NCBI GenBank assembly: GCA_030704615.1
Contig: CM060732.1
Coordinates: 41,523,053 to 41,587,052 of the forward strand
Direction: 5' to 3'
Length of the DNA stretch: 64,000 bases
From: Takakia lepidozioides
Taxonomy: Eukaryota; Streptophyta; Takakiopsida; Takakiales; Takakiaceae
Shown: positions 12,561 to 22,249 of the stretch, piece by piece
Layout of the letters: every line of letters begins with the position of its first letter
How positions within the stretch are numbered: position 1 is the stretch's first letter
The notes under the pieces: model-generated
The model's database searches: none
What the model saw: only the letters and a program-made list of their open reading frames with translations
Told to the model about the DNA's origin: nothing
Made by a program: the position numbers and the translations under genes

Positions 12561-12970
12561 TCGACATTCCCATACCATCTGATTGAGAAATTTTAGGGTT
12601 ATTCCACATTCGCAATCCCCACTCCCCGGTGCATACAGGCTGCTTAAGGTTTCTTGCAAAGTCGATGTTCACGAAATCTGCAGGATGGACAAACTTCTTC
12701 ACATCCTACATTAAGAAAAAGCCACACCTTGCGATTGCGATTGTCCCACCATCGTGAAGGATCTGTAAAAAACTCATGCGAGCTATGCTCCGTGCTGCAA
12801 ATTCAGGGCCGAGTCTGATGAGAGGGCAAAATAGGCTGAAATAGGTCGAAGAAGAAGGTGCCCTCACCACATTGTCGTCGACCTTGTGTCATGACCCATG
12901 GAGGATTTGACAGACCATGAACCCAAACGGACCTCTTGTGTGTGCTGCTTGTGTCTGTAGTCAGGTAATG
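12560..12970 (-). pseudogene. OSB-like PDF-motif fragments
   Basis: The minus strand contains frame-shifted versions of LPDYRHK followed by text like PLWVDG-SNPPWVMTQ, plus a DPSRWWDNRNRKVW-type segment. That is the pattern of the PDF motif of plant organellar single-stranded DNA-binding (OSB) proteins. It nearly repeats the plus-strand copies at 17855-18060 and 44200-44990, sharing the CATGGGTCATGACACAAGGT word. Decayed, with no continuous frame. Confidence 0.5.
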
Positions 12971-13089
12971 TCGGATTGTCCATGAGAACCACCACGGTGC
13001 AGCTGAGCGAGCGAGCAGAGATTGAAACGCGATTTGCTAAGACCAACCTGCACGATGACTTAGTGTGCGCAGCAGCGATAGGGCTTAGT

Positions 13090-13560
13090 GGGGCTTAGTG
13101 GGGCTTAGTGCATGAGGGGAAAAAAAAACAACGCGAGGAGTTTGAACCCGCGACCCTGCGACACGCAGGAAGAGCCCGTACCAGTACGTTACATGCACAC
13201 ATTTGAAATTTCCCCCCAAAAGTATGCATATATTGTACATACGTGATGGGCAACTTTTTAAGTTTTTTAACCTTTTTACAAACCCTATAAGCAACTTTTT
13301 GTTTATTTTTATTTTTATTTTAAATTTCAAGGAAACCTCATGCCCTTGAGGTGGGGGAAAAATTAACCCCCTTTCATTTATGGGCCATGAGACCTACAGG
13401 AGGATCAACGCCCAGACATACCATCGTCACAAACAATCCCACACATGGGGTAATGCAGCGGGTTTGAACCCTGAACCACTAGGGCAACACACTCTGCACT
13501 TATTAGCCGATGTGCTTTTTTTAAATCTTTTGCACTTTGATTTTTTTTTAAATTCATTTT
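13090..13560 (-). mobile_element. SINE-like insertions with Pol III box remnants
   Basis: The minus strand shows GGGTTCAAACTCC near 13139-13150 and GGGTTCAAACCC near 13460-13475, both B-box-like. They lie beside T/A-rich tails (TTTATTTTTATTTTT at about 13300). Two short tRNA-derived elements are likely; boundaries are approximate. Confidence 0.35.
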
Positions 13561-14600
13561 AGTGGTTACAAGTGAGCACATAGATGTATTCCATGAAGAT
13601 AAACAAAACTGTTCATCCGGTGTCTTCACGGTGGATGTATCCCATGGAGCGTTACATGAAAGATCTTAAGGGATACGTTAGGAATTACGCAAAGCCAAAA
13701 GGGAGTACGGCTGCAGGGTATGATCTTGATGAGACCATGGGTTATTACACGTAGAGTAGCAAGTGGTTTCAACCACTTCCCATCACTGAGTTCGGTGGGA
13801 GCTAGGAGGTAAGAAGCTGCAAGATGGACTGGAGGCGAAGGATCGAAGCTCGGGAGTCGGCATAGCTACGGATCTCGACTGGAGGAGAGCAGGTCACTGG
13901 GAACCAAGAGTCGTTGTGGTGCATTTGTAAACACAATTGAAATCCTGGGAAATATAGGTCACGCTGCCAGGGAGTCTGTGGTGAGAACTACATGAACACG
14001 TTTGGAACCTGTTAAGATAATGTGGGAACAGCGTTTAATGGCGAGAACGTTTTGGTGTTAAAAAATAAAAAATAAATAATAATAACCTTTTTGATCTAAT
14101 TTCAATGATTTAGAGCCTAATTGGTCATATCTTTGTTAAATGGACTCTGTTTGACTCAGTTTTTGGGGGGATAGATGCAGAAAGGGGAAATCTACCTATC
14201 TAGTAGAGGTTTTAGTTTTTAGGATTCTGCTAAAAATCTATGGAATTTTTTGAGTGTGAGTGTGCTATGAAAGATCCACAATTCTGTTTCTAGAACCTGT
14301 TGTGGTCTACATGAGAGATAAATCTGGGGATGTACTCCTTGTATGGCTGGGGGAAATGAGGACGTAATTGAAGGGCAGGTCTCTTCTCTTAGCCTGTGCA
14401 CCCAAGGGGACAAGATTTATGTTTCTCAAGGAACTCAGACTGATTTGAGTGGAGAATAGTTGGATGAGTTGATTGCATACTGGGAGTCAGACATTAGTAG
14501 TAGACAACAAACTGCTGTAGTTGGCGTTGAGGGCCTCAATATTGCTTTGGACAGTCAAACTCTGTTGGAGCCAGCAGTTGTGTAGCTGTAGGTAAAATAC
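13560..14600. other. Non-coding DNA upstream of the gag region
   Basis: No credible protein. An AAGTGGTTTCAACCACTT inverted word occurs at about 13769-13786, like the CACTA subterminal motifs. The interval may contain the 5' LTR and leader of the gag-bearing element downstream, but neither an LTR pair nor a primer-binding site could be identified. Confidence 0.3.
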
Positions 14601-14608
14601 CAAAGTGG

Positions 14609-15091
14609 GTGAAAGCTAGGCTTGGAACACAGCCAAAGACAGCCCCGGGGACCAAGGTGTTCAGCCACAAGGCCGTGGTGTACTGGAGCAGAGGAGCAGG
14701 AGCTACACAAGTTTGTGCAATCAGACATGGTTGCAGTCGGACACGCTCTGCACAAGGCAACCACGAGCGGGGGTTCATTAGCAATGACAAGTTTGTTCTG
14801 CTTGAAGGAGATGAAGTCATTCGCAATGAGGACACCCGCAACCGTCTCAAAGCTTTCGAGTTGAGAGACTGTCAGACCCTACCTTTATTTTCTTTAGTGT
14901 TCAGTGAGCAGGAGATAGGGGAGTATTGCTTTGTCTCTACCTGGCAAAAAGAGGAGGAGGGTTGGTTAGAGCAAGCTACTGTAGCTTGGGACAAGGTTAG
15001 TGGCAGGTTTCTGGACATAGATATACCTCTTACACCTTACCATCATGCAAAGCGAGGCACTTTGAGAGAAGTCTGGCAGTTGATAGCATAG
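14609..15091 (+). CDS. Unrecognised ORF upstream of gypsy gag, 160 codons
   Basis: This open frame runs from an ATG at 14609 to TAG at 15091. Its sequence reads like a true protein in its C-terminal two thirds (KFVLLEGDEVIRNEDTRNRL, then EEEGWLEQATVAWDKVSGRF and GTLREVWQLIA). No motif identifies a family. It lies about 500 bp before the gag ORF on the same strand, so it is either an extra 5' ORF of the retrotransposon, a host-derived segment captured by it, or the end of an older element. Its start may be further upstream, since the first 40 residues are low in character. Confidence 0.4.
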   Translation: MKARLGTQPKTAPGTKVFSHKAVVYWSRGAGATQVCAIRHGCSRTRSAQGNHERGFISNDKFVLLEGDEVIRNEDTRNRLKAFELRDCQTLPLFSLVFSEQEIGEYCFVSTWQKEEEGWLEQATVAWDKVSGRFLDIDIPLTPYHHAKRGTLREVWQLIA

Positions 15092-15606
15092 ATCAGGATT
15101 AGATCTTGCTTGGTCGGGCTTCTATTCTTCCCCTCCCTCTCTTTACTATTTTCATTACTTTGTACTTGTAGTTGCCAAAGCCTCTCTTGGTGGAGGCCAG
15201 TCAGTCCGGGGTTTTGGGCTGGGATATTCTGCAGGATCAGCATTGCAAATGGATTTTGGTGTGGGAGTGTTGATGTTTTGATTTCTTGTGTTTGGATCCC
15301 CCCCAACACCTGCATGCTTGACTGTGCGCCATGTTGGTTTTGTGTGGGCGCTTGGTTTCATAGGGATTAGGCCGGATTTGATCACCGGTCAATCCTAGAG
15401 TATGCTGTCGGTGGTGAGGCTGGAGTGATGACCAGCAAGACCACCAGTGTTTCTTCTATGGTGAGACTGGGTTGATGACCAGCCAACCATAGGAGTTGGT
15501 GGATGCAGGTGCAGGTGCCCTGAGCCACTGGGATATGACCCTTAAACTGCAACAGGTGCCCACCTGTGTCACTATTAGAATTAGTACTAGAGCCTTATAG
15601 TATCAC

Positions 15607-17406
15607 GTGGGGGAGGTGCACATTGTGAGTGTCATCACGGAGTTACCCAAAGGTTTTGAGGGGAGTACGACTACAGGCAGTAACAGTGAGAGTGGGTTTA
15701 CAAGACGAGGTATTCGGTTCAGACCACCTTCACCTCCACCCTCAACTACTGCAGAGTCTGACACAGACTCGGAGGCTTCATCAACAAATGTGCAGTTTCA
15801 TTCGCCATTGTTGTGGGACGACATGGAGGAGATGTATGGAGCTACCAAGGGGCCTCGTAGGTACTCGGGAGCTGTGGGCACAATTGAGTTGGATGACTTT
15901 ATCTAGGAGTTCGACAACTGGTGTGATTTGCAGCAGATGCGCAATCCACAGCTGTTCACCCCATTCATGGCGTGGAAGGGACTGTTCCAGCATTTGGAAG
16001 GCCCGCCTATGGACGATTACCACGAGTTCAGGCGAGGACATGAAGCAAAGATTGAGGAGTGGAGGATGTATTGGTCACCTGACTACGTCTCCATTACTCG
16101 AGGCACGACGCGACCAGTAGCTGCATCAGCACCAATATCTCCCACTGCCAGCACTAGTAGTGGAACAAGTAGTGCCGGTACTTCTGCAGGTGGTACCAGT
16201 TCAAAAGGTGCTACTACTCCTCCTACCACGACTACAACACATGTGTCTAGATTCAACCCGGTGGTGGAGTTCTTCCAGGAGTTGCGGAGGAACTACCAAG
16301 GTGTACGGACAGAGAAGCTGCGAAGTTTGCAAGACGTCCAACGCAAACCCAGTGAGAGCCTGCGAGAGGCGTACACTCGTATGAGGCGCTTGATAAGTGT
16401 GACCCAAGGGGTACTGAAGCTCAAGCAATCCAGTTCTGGTATGGAATTTTGGACAAGGAGCTCAGGAGAAGGGTGCGGGATGCAACCCTGTTACAAGCAG
16501 CCCAACCCACATTAGCAGATGTGTTTCTACTGGCTGAGCGGATTGAGCTCACCATGGTGGAGGAGCGAGTTGTTACCATTGGATTTGGCAAGGACATGCT
16601 TGCACGAGGTGCAGTTGCCAGCCAACAGGTACAAGGGACTGCCCAACAGCGTGGTCAGGGGGGCAAGGTTGCCCAACCCAAATTCCATGGAGCTTACAGG
16701 GGACCTCAGGTACAGAGGCCAGTAGCTTCTTTTGCAGACCAACAGCAACCAGGGGTGGTATGTTGGACATGTGGAGGACCCCATGTCAAGAAAGATTGCC
16801 CAGAGAGTGGCAAAAGGTCGGCACAAGCACGGCCTGCACAGTTGCAGTGTGGGCATTGTGGCAAGTATGGGCATGGAGATGCCCAGTGTTATGACTTGCA
16901 TCCTGAGTTGCGCCCAGGCCAGTTCCAAGGGAACAATGGTGGCCGGGGGCAAGGTAGACCAGCCCAGAGAGGACGAGGTGGCCGGGCACGAGGTGCAGGC
17001 CAAGGGCAAGCTCAACATGGCCAAGGACGCGGAGGTCAGGGTGTTGACCAAGGCATGGCCAACCGGCTTCAGCAGCTAGAGCAGAGGCTCGTTGCCATGG
17101 CTACAGCTCAGGTGGTACCGGCTCCCAAGCAGGATGGTCCACCTCCTGCTCCTGAGGGAGGAGATATGGGAGGCATGGGATTCATGTGCGGAGCAGCACT
17201 ACCACTAGAGCAGGTGGAGTCTGCTGCAGTCGTGACTCGAGGAGCAGCACGAGTTCCTGAGCCACGAGGTGCAGAGGTGGAATTGGATCCACAGCGTGGG
17301 GAGGCAAGCCGTCAGGCGAGGCTTCCTCAATCATTCACATTGGCGGAGACAGTGTCGACGCCATCCATGGCACCTAGTTCTCGCCCTGGGGGGTGCACTC
17401 CTCATT
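15607..17406 (+). pseudogene. gag: Ty3/gypsy gag with two CCHC zinc knuckles (frame-broken)
   Basis: The gag polyprotein would package element RNA in virus-like particles. The frame is open from 15607 but has a TAG at 15904-15906. It continues in the same frame through a capsid-like region (VVEFFQELRRNYQGVRTEKL, then LREAYTRMRRL). It then shifts frame in the GGGG run near 16405, after which the other frame is open to 17406. Two zinc knuckles follow: CWTCGGPHVKKDC (a 3-residue C-to-H spacing variant) and CGHCGKYGHGDAQC (canonical CX2CX4HX4C), then Gly/Gln/Arg-rich RNA-binding-like text. The ORF ends abruptly at about 17400, where unrelated repeats start. It may be the 5' half of the same family whose pol lies at 34330-38533 on the same strand; this is not proven. 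Confidence 0.7.
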
Positions 17407-17529
17407 AAATGTACCAGCCACGTGCGTGCACAGGAGGGGGTATTTTAAACCCCCCATGTACAACATTATACATACAGAGGGGGGTTTAAAACACCTTAAA
17501 TATAATTTTACAGGAGGGGGTTGTTGTAT

Positions 17530-17605
17530 TTCAAGGGGTAGTGTAGTGGTAAGAAAGACGTTTTGGCCGCGATGCACCGCGGGATCAAATCGCGGGATCA
17601 TCTCT
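17530..17605 (+). mobile_element. tRNA-derived SINE head
   Basis: GTAGTGTAGTGGTAAGAAAG (A-box-like) is followed 20 bp later by GCGGGATCAAATCGCGGG (B-box-like), within a tRNA-sized span, then T-rich DNA. It resembles a tRNA-derived SINE rather than a functional tRNA, because no complete cloverleaf can be drawn. Confidence 0.45.
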
Positions 17606-17855
17606 TTGTTTGATTTTGTTTTTGTTTTTGTTTTTTTCTCTCCGCGATCTTTCTCCCCTTCCCTCCCGCCGCTTTCTCTTTTCCCTCTCCTCCTCTCATC
17701 TCCTCTCCACTCCTCTCCCACGTTCGCCTTCCCTTCCACGGGCTTTCTCTTCTCCCTCCTCTCCTCTCCCCTCCTCTCCACAGGGCATGGTATTCTTCCT
17801 GATGTTTACAAGGTTTAGGGGAGAGTTTAGGGAAGCGATCCTTTTGGGTTGATGG
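17605..17855 (+). repeat. Pyrimidine-rich tract (CCTCTCC/TTTCTC)
   Basis: About 180 bp of nearly pure C/T on the plus strand (TCCTCTCATCTCCTCTCC and similar). Simple-sequence DNA; the long frames crossing it are composition artefacts. Confidence 0.7.
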
Positions 17856-18070
17856 GAGGGCAAATCCTCCATGGGTCATGACACAAGGTCAAGGACAATG
17901 TGGTGAGGGCACCTTCTTCTTCGACCTATTTCAGCCTGTCTTGCCCTCTCAACAGAGTCGGCCCTGAATTTGCAGCACTGAGCAGACCTGGCATGAGGGA
18001 CAACTGCAATTGCAAGGTGTGGCGTTTTCTTAAGGTACGATGTGAAGATTTTTTTCTGTCTGGAATGTTG
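17855..18070 (+). pseudogene. OSB-like PDF-motif fragment
   Basis: The words CATGGGTCATGACACAAGGT and TTCTTCGACCTATTTCAGCC, and a WW-N-R-like segment, match the copies at 44280-44400 and 44890-44990 and, inverted, the copy at 12780-12905. The translation is frame-broken. The unit represents an amplified OSB gene piece. Confidence 0.45.
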
Positions 18071-18099
18071 ATGGAGAACCGAATCTTGGTTGTGTAAAA

Positions 18100-18950
18100 C
18101 TCATCAGGGTTACAGCTCATGCGGGACGGACACAGAGAGGAAGCCTCTTTCACAAACTCCTGAGAGATGAAGGCTCCAGGTGAAAGCTCTCCCAACAATC
18201 GTGCACACTGAGCATTGACAGACTCTTTGGGCATGCATGCAGGTGCAACCCTAGGCCGATGGGGTAATTGCAGGGCCCAGTTCACAACTGAAAGATTTCG
18301 ATATGATGAATGAGGGGCTGGATTTTTATCAAAACTGATTAAGCGGTGCATTAAGGGCCAGCCAAGGTGCAAGCATTCCTCTGCAGATCCTGGGGCAGAG
18401 TCTGCCGAATCATCTCCTGGCAAATTGTCTAAAGACCTGCTTTTGCGGGCTCTTGCCTCCTGTTAGTACCTGATTTGGTATTCTTCCAGATGTTTACAAG
18501 GTTCTTGGGAGAGTCAGCTTGTTCTAAGCAGGCCGTGCTCAGCTGCACCGTGGTGGTTCTCACTGACCAATCCGTCGTTACCTGACTACAGACAAGTATG
18601 CACACACAAGAGGTCCTCTTTTGATCTCAGTCCAAACCAGGAAGTGGTCAGAGGTACCAATATCAGTTTTGTCGATCAACACATTGGCACACTGGGGGAA
18701 CAAATTTTTGTCCATTATGATATAGTCCACAATGGAACGTTTAGGGTTTGGGATTTCTGACGAGTCCATTGCACTTGGTCACCTACAGTTGAAGTCCTTG
18801 CCCTTGGTTGTCTTCCTAGAGCGCGCCCCATTGAATCACCAATGTGTAAGACCGCTCTCCAGCCAGTCAAGGGACAAACTTCTTTGAGATTGAATTGATG
18901 TGGGACTCTATTAGAAGCACTTTTGGTCATTGCAACCTTCAACGTACACC
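18100..18950 (-). mobile_element. LINE endonuclease fragment
   Basis: The minus-strand text SIVDYIIMDKNLFPQCANVL followed by IGTSDHFLVWTEI at about 18770-18610 is the C-terminal end of an apurinic-type (EEP) LINE endonuclease, with the SDH catalytic motif. The upstream part (18715-18942) is in another frame. The downstream frame 17926-18423 may be the linker towards the reverse transcriptase, but no RT motif is present. A truncated, decayed non-LTR element. Confidence 0.55.
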
Positions 18951-19009
18951 TGTTATCAATGAGAGAACCCCGGACAGTGTATCAGAAAATGAATACTGTC
19001 TTCAGATTG

Positions 19010-21058
19010 CAGTAGCGGCACAATTGATAAAATCAGGCACTGCTGATGAAGGCACCTTCTTCAACACATTTCACCCTGTTTTCCCCTCCTATCAGAATCG
19101 GCCCTAAATTTTCATGTTGAATTATGCAAGTTAGCTGGTCGAGTGAATCTAGGATAGTTTGGACTGACTTTGACATAATACTGCCAATGTGACAATAGGA
19201 AAAGTATCAAGAAACAGGTAACAAAGACGAGGAGAAGTTGTGGAATGAATATTTTTCCGACCCCAGACAATGGTGGGACAACCGAGGCAAAAAGGTGAAT
19301 GCCTATCAGATTACCAGATGTCATTCTGAACACTGCCCCTGCCCTGGTGGACATGTAGCCAAATGTGGGTGCAGCGAGGATAAGGGACCAGTGTTCAACT
19401 CTATGGCTGAACGAGATGTGGTGTTGTGGAGTGCGATGCTTGCAGGGTATGCACAGCAGGGGCACGGGATGGAGGCTTTGGAGACCTATGAGCAAATGAT
19501 GGGGGAAGGGGTGAAGCCTAACCACATCACAAGGCATTTCACCAGATTCAGATATGTATGTCTGTCTCTTGCCAAGATGGAAGGTCTGGAACAGTGTTGG
19601 ACATGTATATGCACTGGTATTAGATACCAGACCAGTCTGGTATCATTTGGGACTTGGTCAGATACCAGACCAGGCTGGTATCAGTTCTTTCATACCAGCC
19701 ACAATACCGGTACTCCCCCATCGTCTTCCTCATTTACTCTGGTATGTATACTGAATTAATTTATGTGTACATATGCCTATATATTCGTACTTATGTATAT
19801 TTACTTCTTATGTATATTTTATTTGTTTTCACTTGATACTTGCCACTTGACAAATTTGTAACTCAAGATGGCTTTGGAATGATACCAGAGTTGATATCTC
19901 ATACCAGCTGGTATTGTGGTCATGATACTCATATTCATACTAGTATCTGGAAAAAAATACATCCACCATTATAGAGACCAGACTGGTATGAAAGTTTTGT
20001 GATACGCCTGGTAACAGGACCAGTCTGGTATGTAAAAAACTTGATACCAGTCCAACACTGGTCTGGAAGTTGGAAAACAGGTGCATACTCACATCATCCA
20101 AAGTGGATTCACGTCAAATGTTTTTCTTCTCAACACCCTTGTCAACATGTATGTTATGTACGGGAGCATCATCGATGCTCACCAAGTGTTCAACAGAATG
20201 CCTCAACGATCTTTGATCACGTGGAATATAATGTTAACAGGATGCAATGCGTGTGCAAGCCTGGGAGCTCTGGAAAAGGGGAAAGAGGTCCATGGTGACC
20301 ATTGTCAAAGCTGGAATTGTACCAGATGTCATTCTGAACACTCCCCTGGTGGACATGTATGCCAAATGTGGGTGCATTAAGGATGCGAAGGGAGTTTCCA
20401 TGGCTGAACGAGATGTGGTGTCATGGAGTGCGATGCTTGTAGGGTATGCACAGCAGGGACGTGGTATGGAGGCTTTGGAGACCTATGATCAAATGATGGG
20501 GGAAGGGGTGAAGCCCGACCACATCATGTTTGTGTACATTTGCAATGCGTGTGTAAGTCTGTCAGCTTTGGAAAAGGGCAAAGAGGTCCATGGCGACATT
20601 GTTAGATTTGCAATTGTATCAAATGTCATTCTGAACAGTACCCTCGTGGACATGTATGAAGGGAGTGTGCGACGGTATGGCTGAACGAGATGTGCTGTTG
20701 TGGAGTGCGATGATTGCAGGATATGCACAGCAAGGGTGCGGGATGGAGGCTTTGGAGACCTATGAGCAAATGATGTGCGAAGGGGTGAAGCCCGCACTTT
20801 GCATTGCATGATGTTGAGGAAGAGCTTAAAGAATCGTCTCTTTGCCACCACAATGAGAAGTTGGCCATTGTTTTTGGGCTTATCAACACACCCTCTGGGA
20901 TGTCTTTAGGGATCATCAAGAATCTTCGGATGTGTGGTGATTGCCACACAGCCACCAAATTCATCTCAAAGATAGCTAAGCAAGAGATTGTTGTACGGGA
21001 TGCAAACCGCTTTCACCACTTCCAAAATGGTGTTTGTTCTTGTGGGGAGTATTGGTGA
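19010..21058 (+). pseudogene. OSB-PPR-DYW chimeric pseudogene, split by a hAT MITE
   Basis: A WWDNRGKKVNAY segment at about 19268-19306 (OSB PDF motif) runs straight into PPR text: ERDVVLWSAMLAGYAQQG and YEQMMGEGVKPNHIT. After the MITE at 19590-20060 the PPR text resumes (GKQVHTHIIQSGFTSNVFLL). Further PPR repeats follow at 20247-20684 (LVDMYAKCGCIKDAKGV and the ERDVVSWSAMLVGYAQQG repeat). The end is a well-preserved DYW-type deaminase domain at 20804-21058 with HNEKLAI, CGDCH and the C-terminus CGEYW (EYW instead of DYW). DYW proteins edit organellar C to U. Many stops and frame changes make the locus non-functional, although the DYW exon itself is open. The PPR repeats at 19.4 and 20.4 kb are near-duplicates. 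Confidence 0.7.
19590..20060. mobile_element. hAT-type MITE, 471 bp, with 8-bp target duplication
   Basis: The element begins CAGTGTTGGAC and ends GTCCAACACTG, i.e. inverted termini. It is flanked on both sides by GTCTGGAA (19582-19589 and 20061-20068). CAGTG termini plus an exact 8-bp duplication are hAT hallmarks. Inside, GATACCAGACCAG-CTGGTATC palindromes occur repeatedly. Removing the element and one duplication rejoins PPR coding sequence in frame. It has no coding capacity. Confidence 0.88.
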
Positions 21059-21267
21059 AATGAAATGCTTGTCAACTAATTGAATGTATTGAACTCTGTC
21101 AACTGCGAGTCAGGTTGGACTCCAACAGTGGCAGCAAAGGCGCACGAAATCTCTTTTTGGAGAGGAATTCTCAACAGTAGGTTTTGAACATAATTGGACC
21201 TTGCGAAGGTTGAAACTGTAGAACAAGTTTAGAAACTGTCCTAGTTGATGAACAGAGGTGCGGTGAC

Positions 21268-22094
21268 CAGGGATGCCTCGGCGTGAGCTTGGTCACGTGA
21301 GCGCGTGACCGCAACTGCGCTCACGCCACGTCACCTTGCGCAAATGCCACGTCACGGGGCTCAGTCCACGTCATCACACGTGAAGGCCGCGTCACCACGC
21401 GCCCAGAAAGAAGTGGAGTGTATTCCCGCGGATTGGCACCCTTTACCGCGGAAACAAGCTGGACGACATAATAAAAGGCATTGAATAAAGGATGGATGAA
21501 TGTACAGTTGGATGATAAACATATGGATGAGTGTGAAAAATGTATGTAGATGGATGAATGACGGATGGATAAGAGTAAAATGGATGAATGTATAATGGAT
21601 GTTGAGCAATGACAAAAATTCATGACAGGAAGATGCATGACCAAATCTTTTGACGAATGCACAACGTATATGAAATGAGTGTGGAAGGTTTGTGGGGTGG
21701 ATTAAAGAGTACAGAGGATGAATGTACAATGGATGTTGTACAAAGGAAGCTTTCATGAATGGAGCACGCATGAATACAGTGTAGATGAATGCACAATGGA
21801 TATGAGAAGAGTCAGGAAGGTTTGTGAGATGGATTCATACATATAGCAATTTAAACGAAAGTTGATTCTGTGATTATTATTTGTTCTAAAGGAACAACTA
21901 CGGTGGAGGAAGGGGATTCAACGTTTTCCAGATAATATGAAAATGAATATTAAAAGAATACAGTTCAGTCTGACTCAGAGTCAGTACAATGTATCCCTCT
22001 TCCTCTGCATCTAAGTCTAAGTATTTTAGAACACCGGATCCACGTTGGATACACCTACGGCTGGCCACTAAAAAGTCAGGGGATAGGGACTCGG
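21268..22094 (+). repeat. Left copy of an 827-bp inverted repeat
   Basis: It starts CAGGGATGCCTCGGCGTGAG and ends ...GGATAGGGACTCGG. The reverse complement of 33503-34329 is the same length and matches along its whole extent, apart from a few substitutions and compensating small indels. The outer 150 bp is rich in CACGTCA/GTGAGC words, and the middle is built of degenerate GGATGAATG units. The pair bounds a 13.06-kb segment. Confidence 0.9.
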
Positions 22095-22249
22095 CTGCGT
22101 GAAGTGCCATTGCTTCGGCATAAACAGGAAGCAGAAAATTGGAAAGGGGCTGTCGAAAACAGACTCGCCAGAAATGACTGTATCTCCTGAAGATCCACCG
22201 CTGCCTTTCCTAAAAGACAGCCTGAAAAAGTTATTACTGTAACTTTGAT

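Noticed and set aside
17530-17605. Functional tRNA gene
   Set aside because: A- and B-box-like words are present but acceptor and anticodon stems do not pair into a cloverleaf; better explained as a SINE head.
17610-17881. Long open frames in the C/T-rich tract
   Set aside because: Open on both strands because of simple sequence; no protein features.
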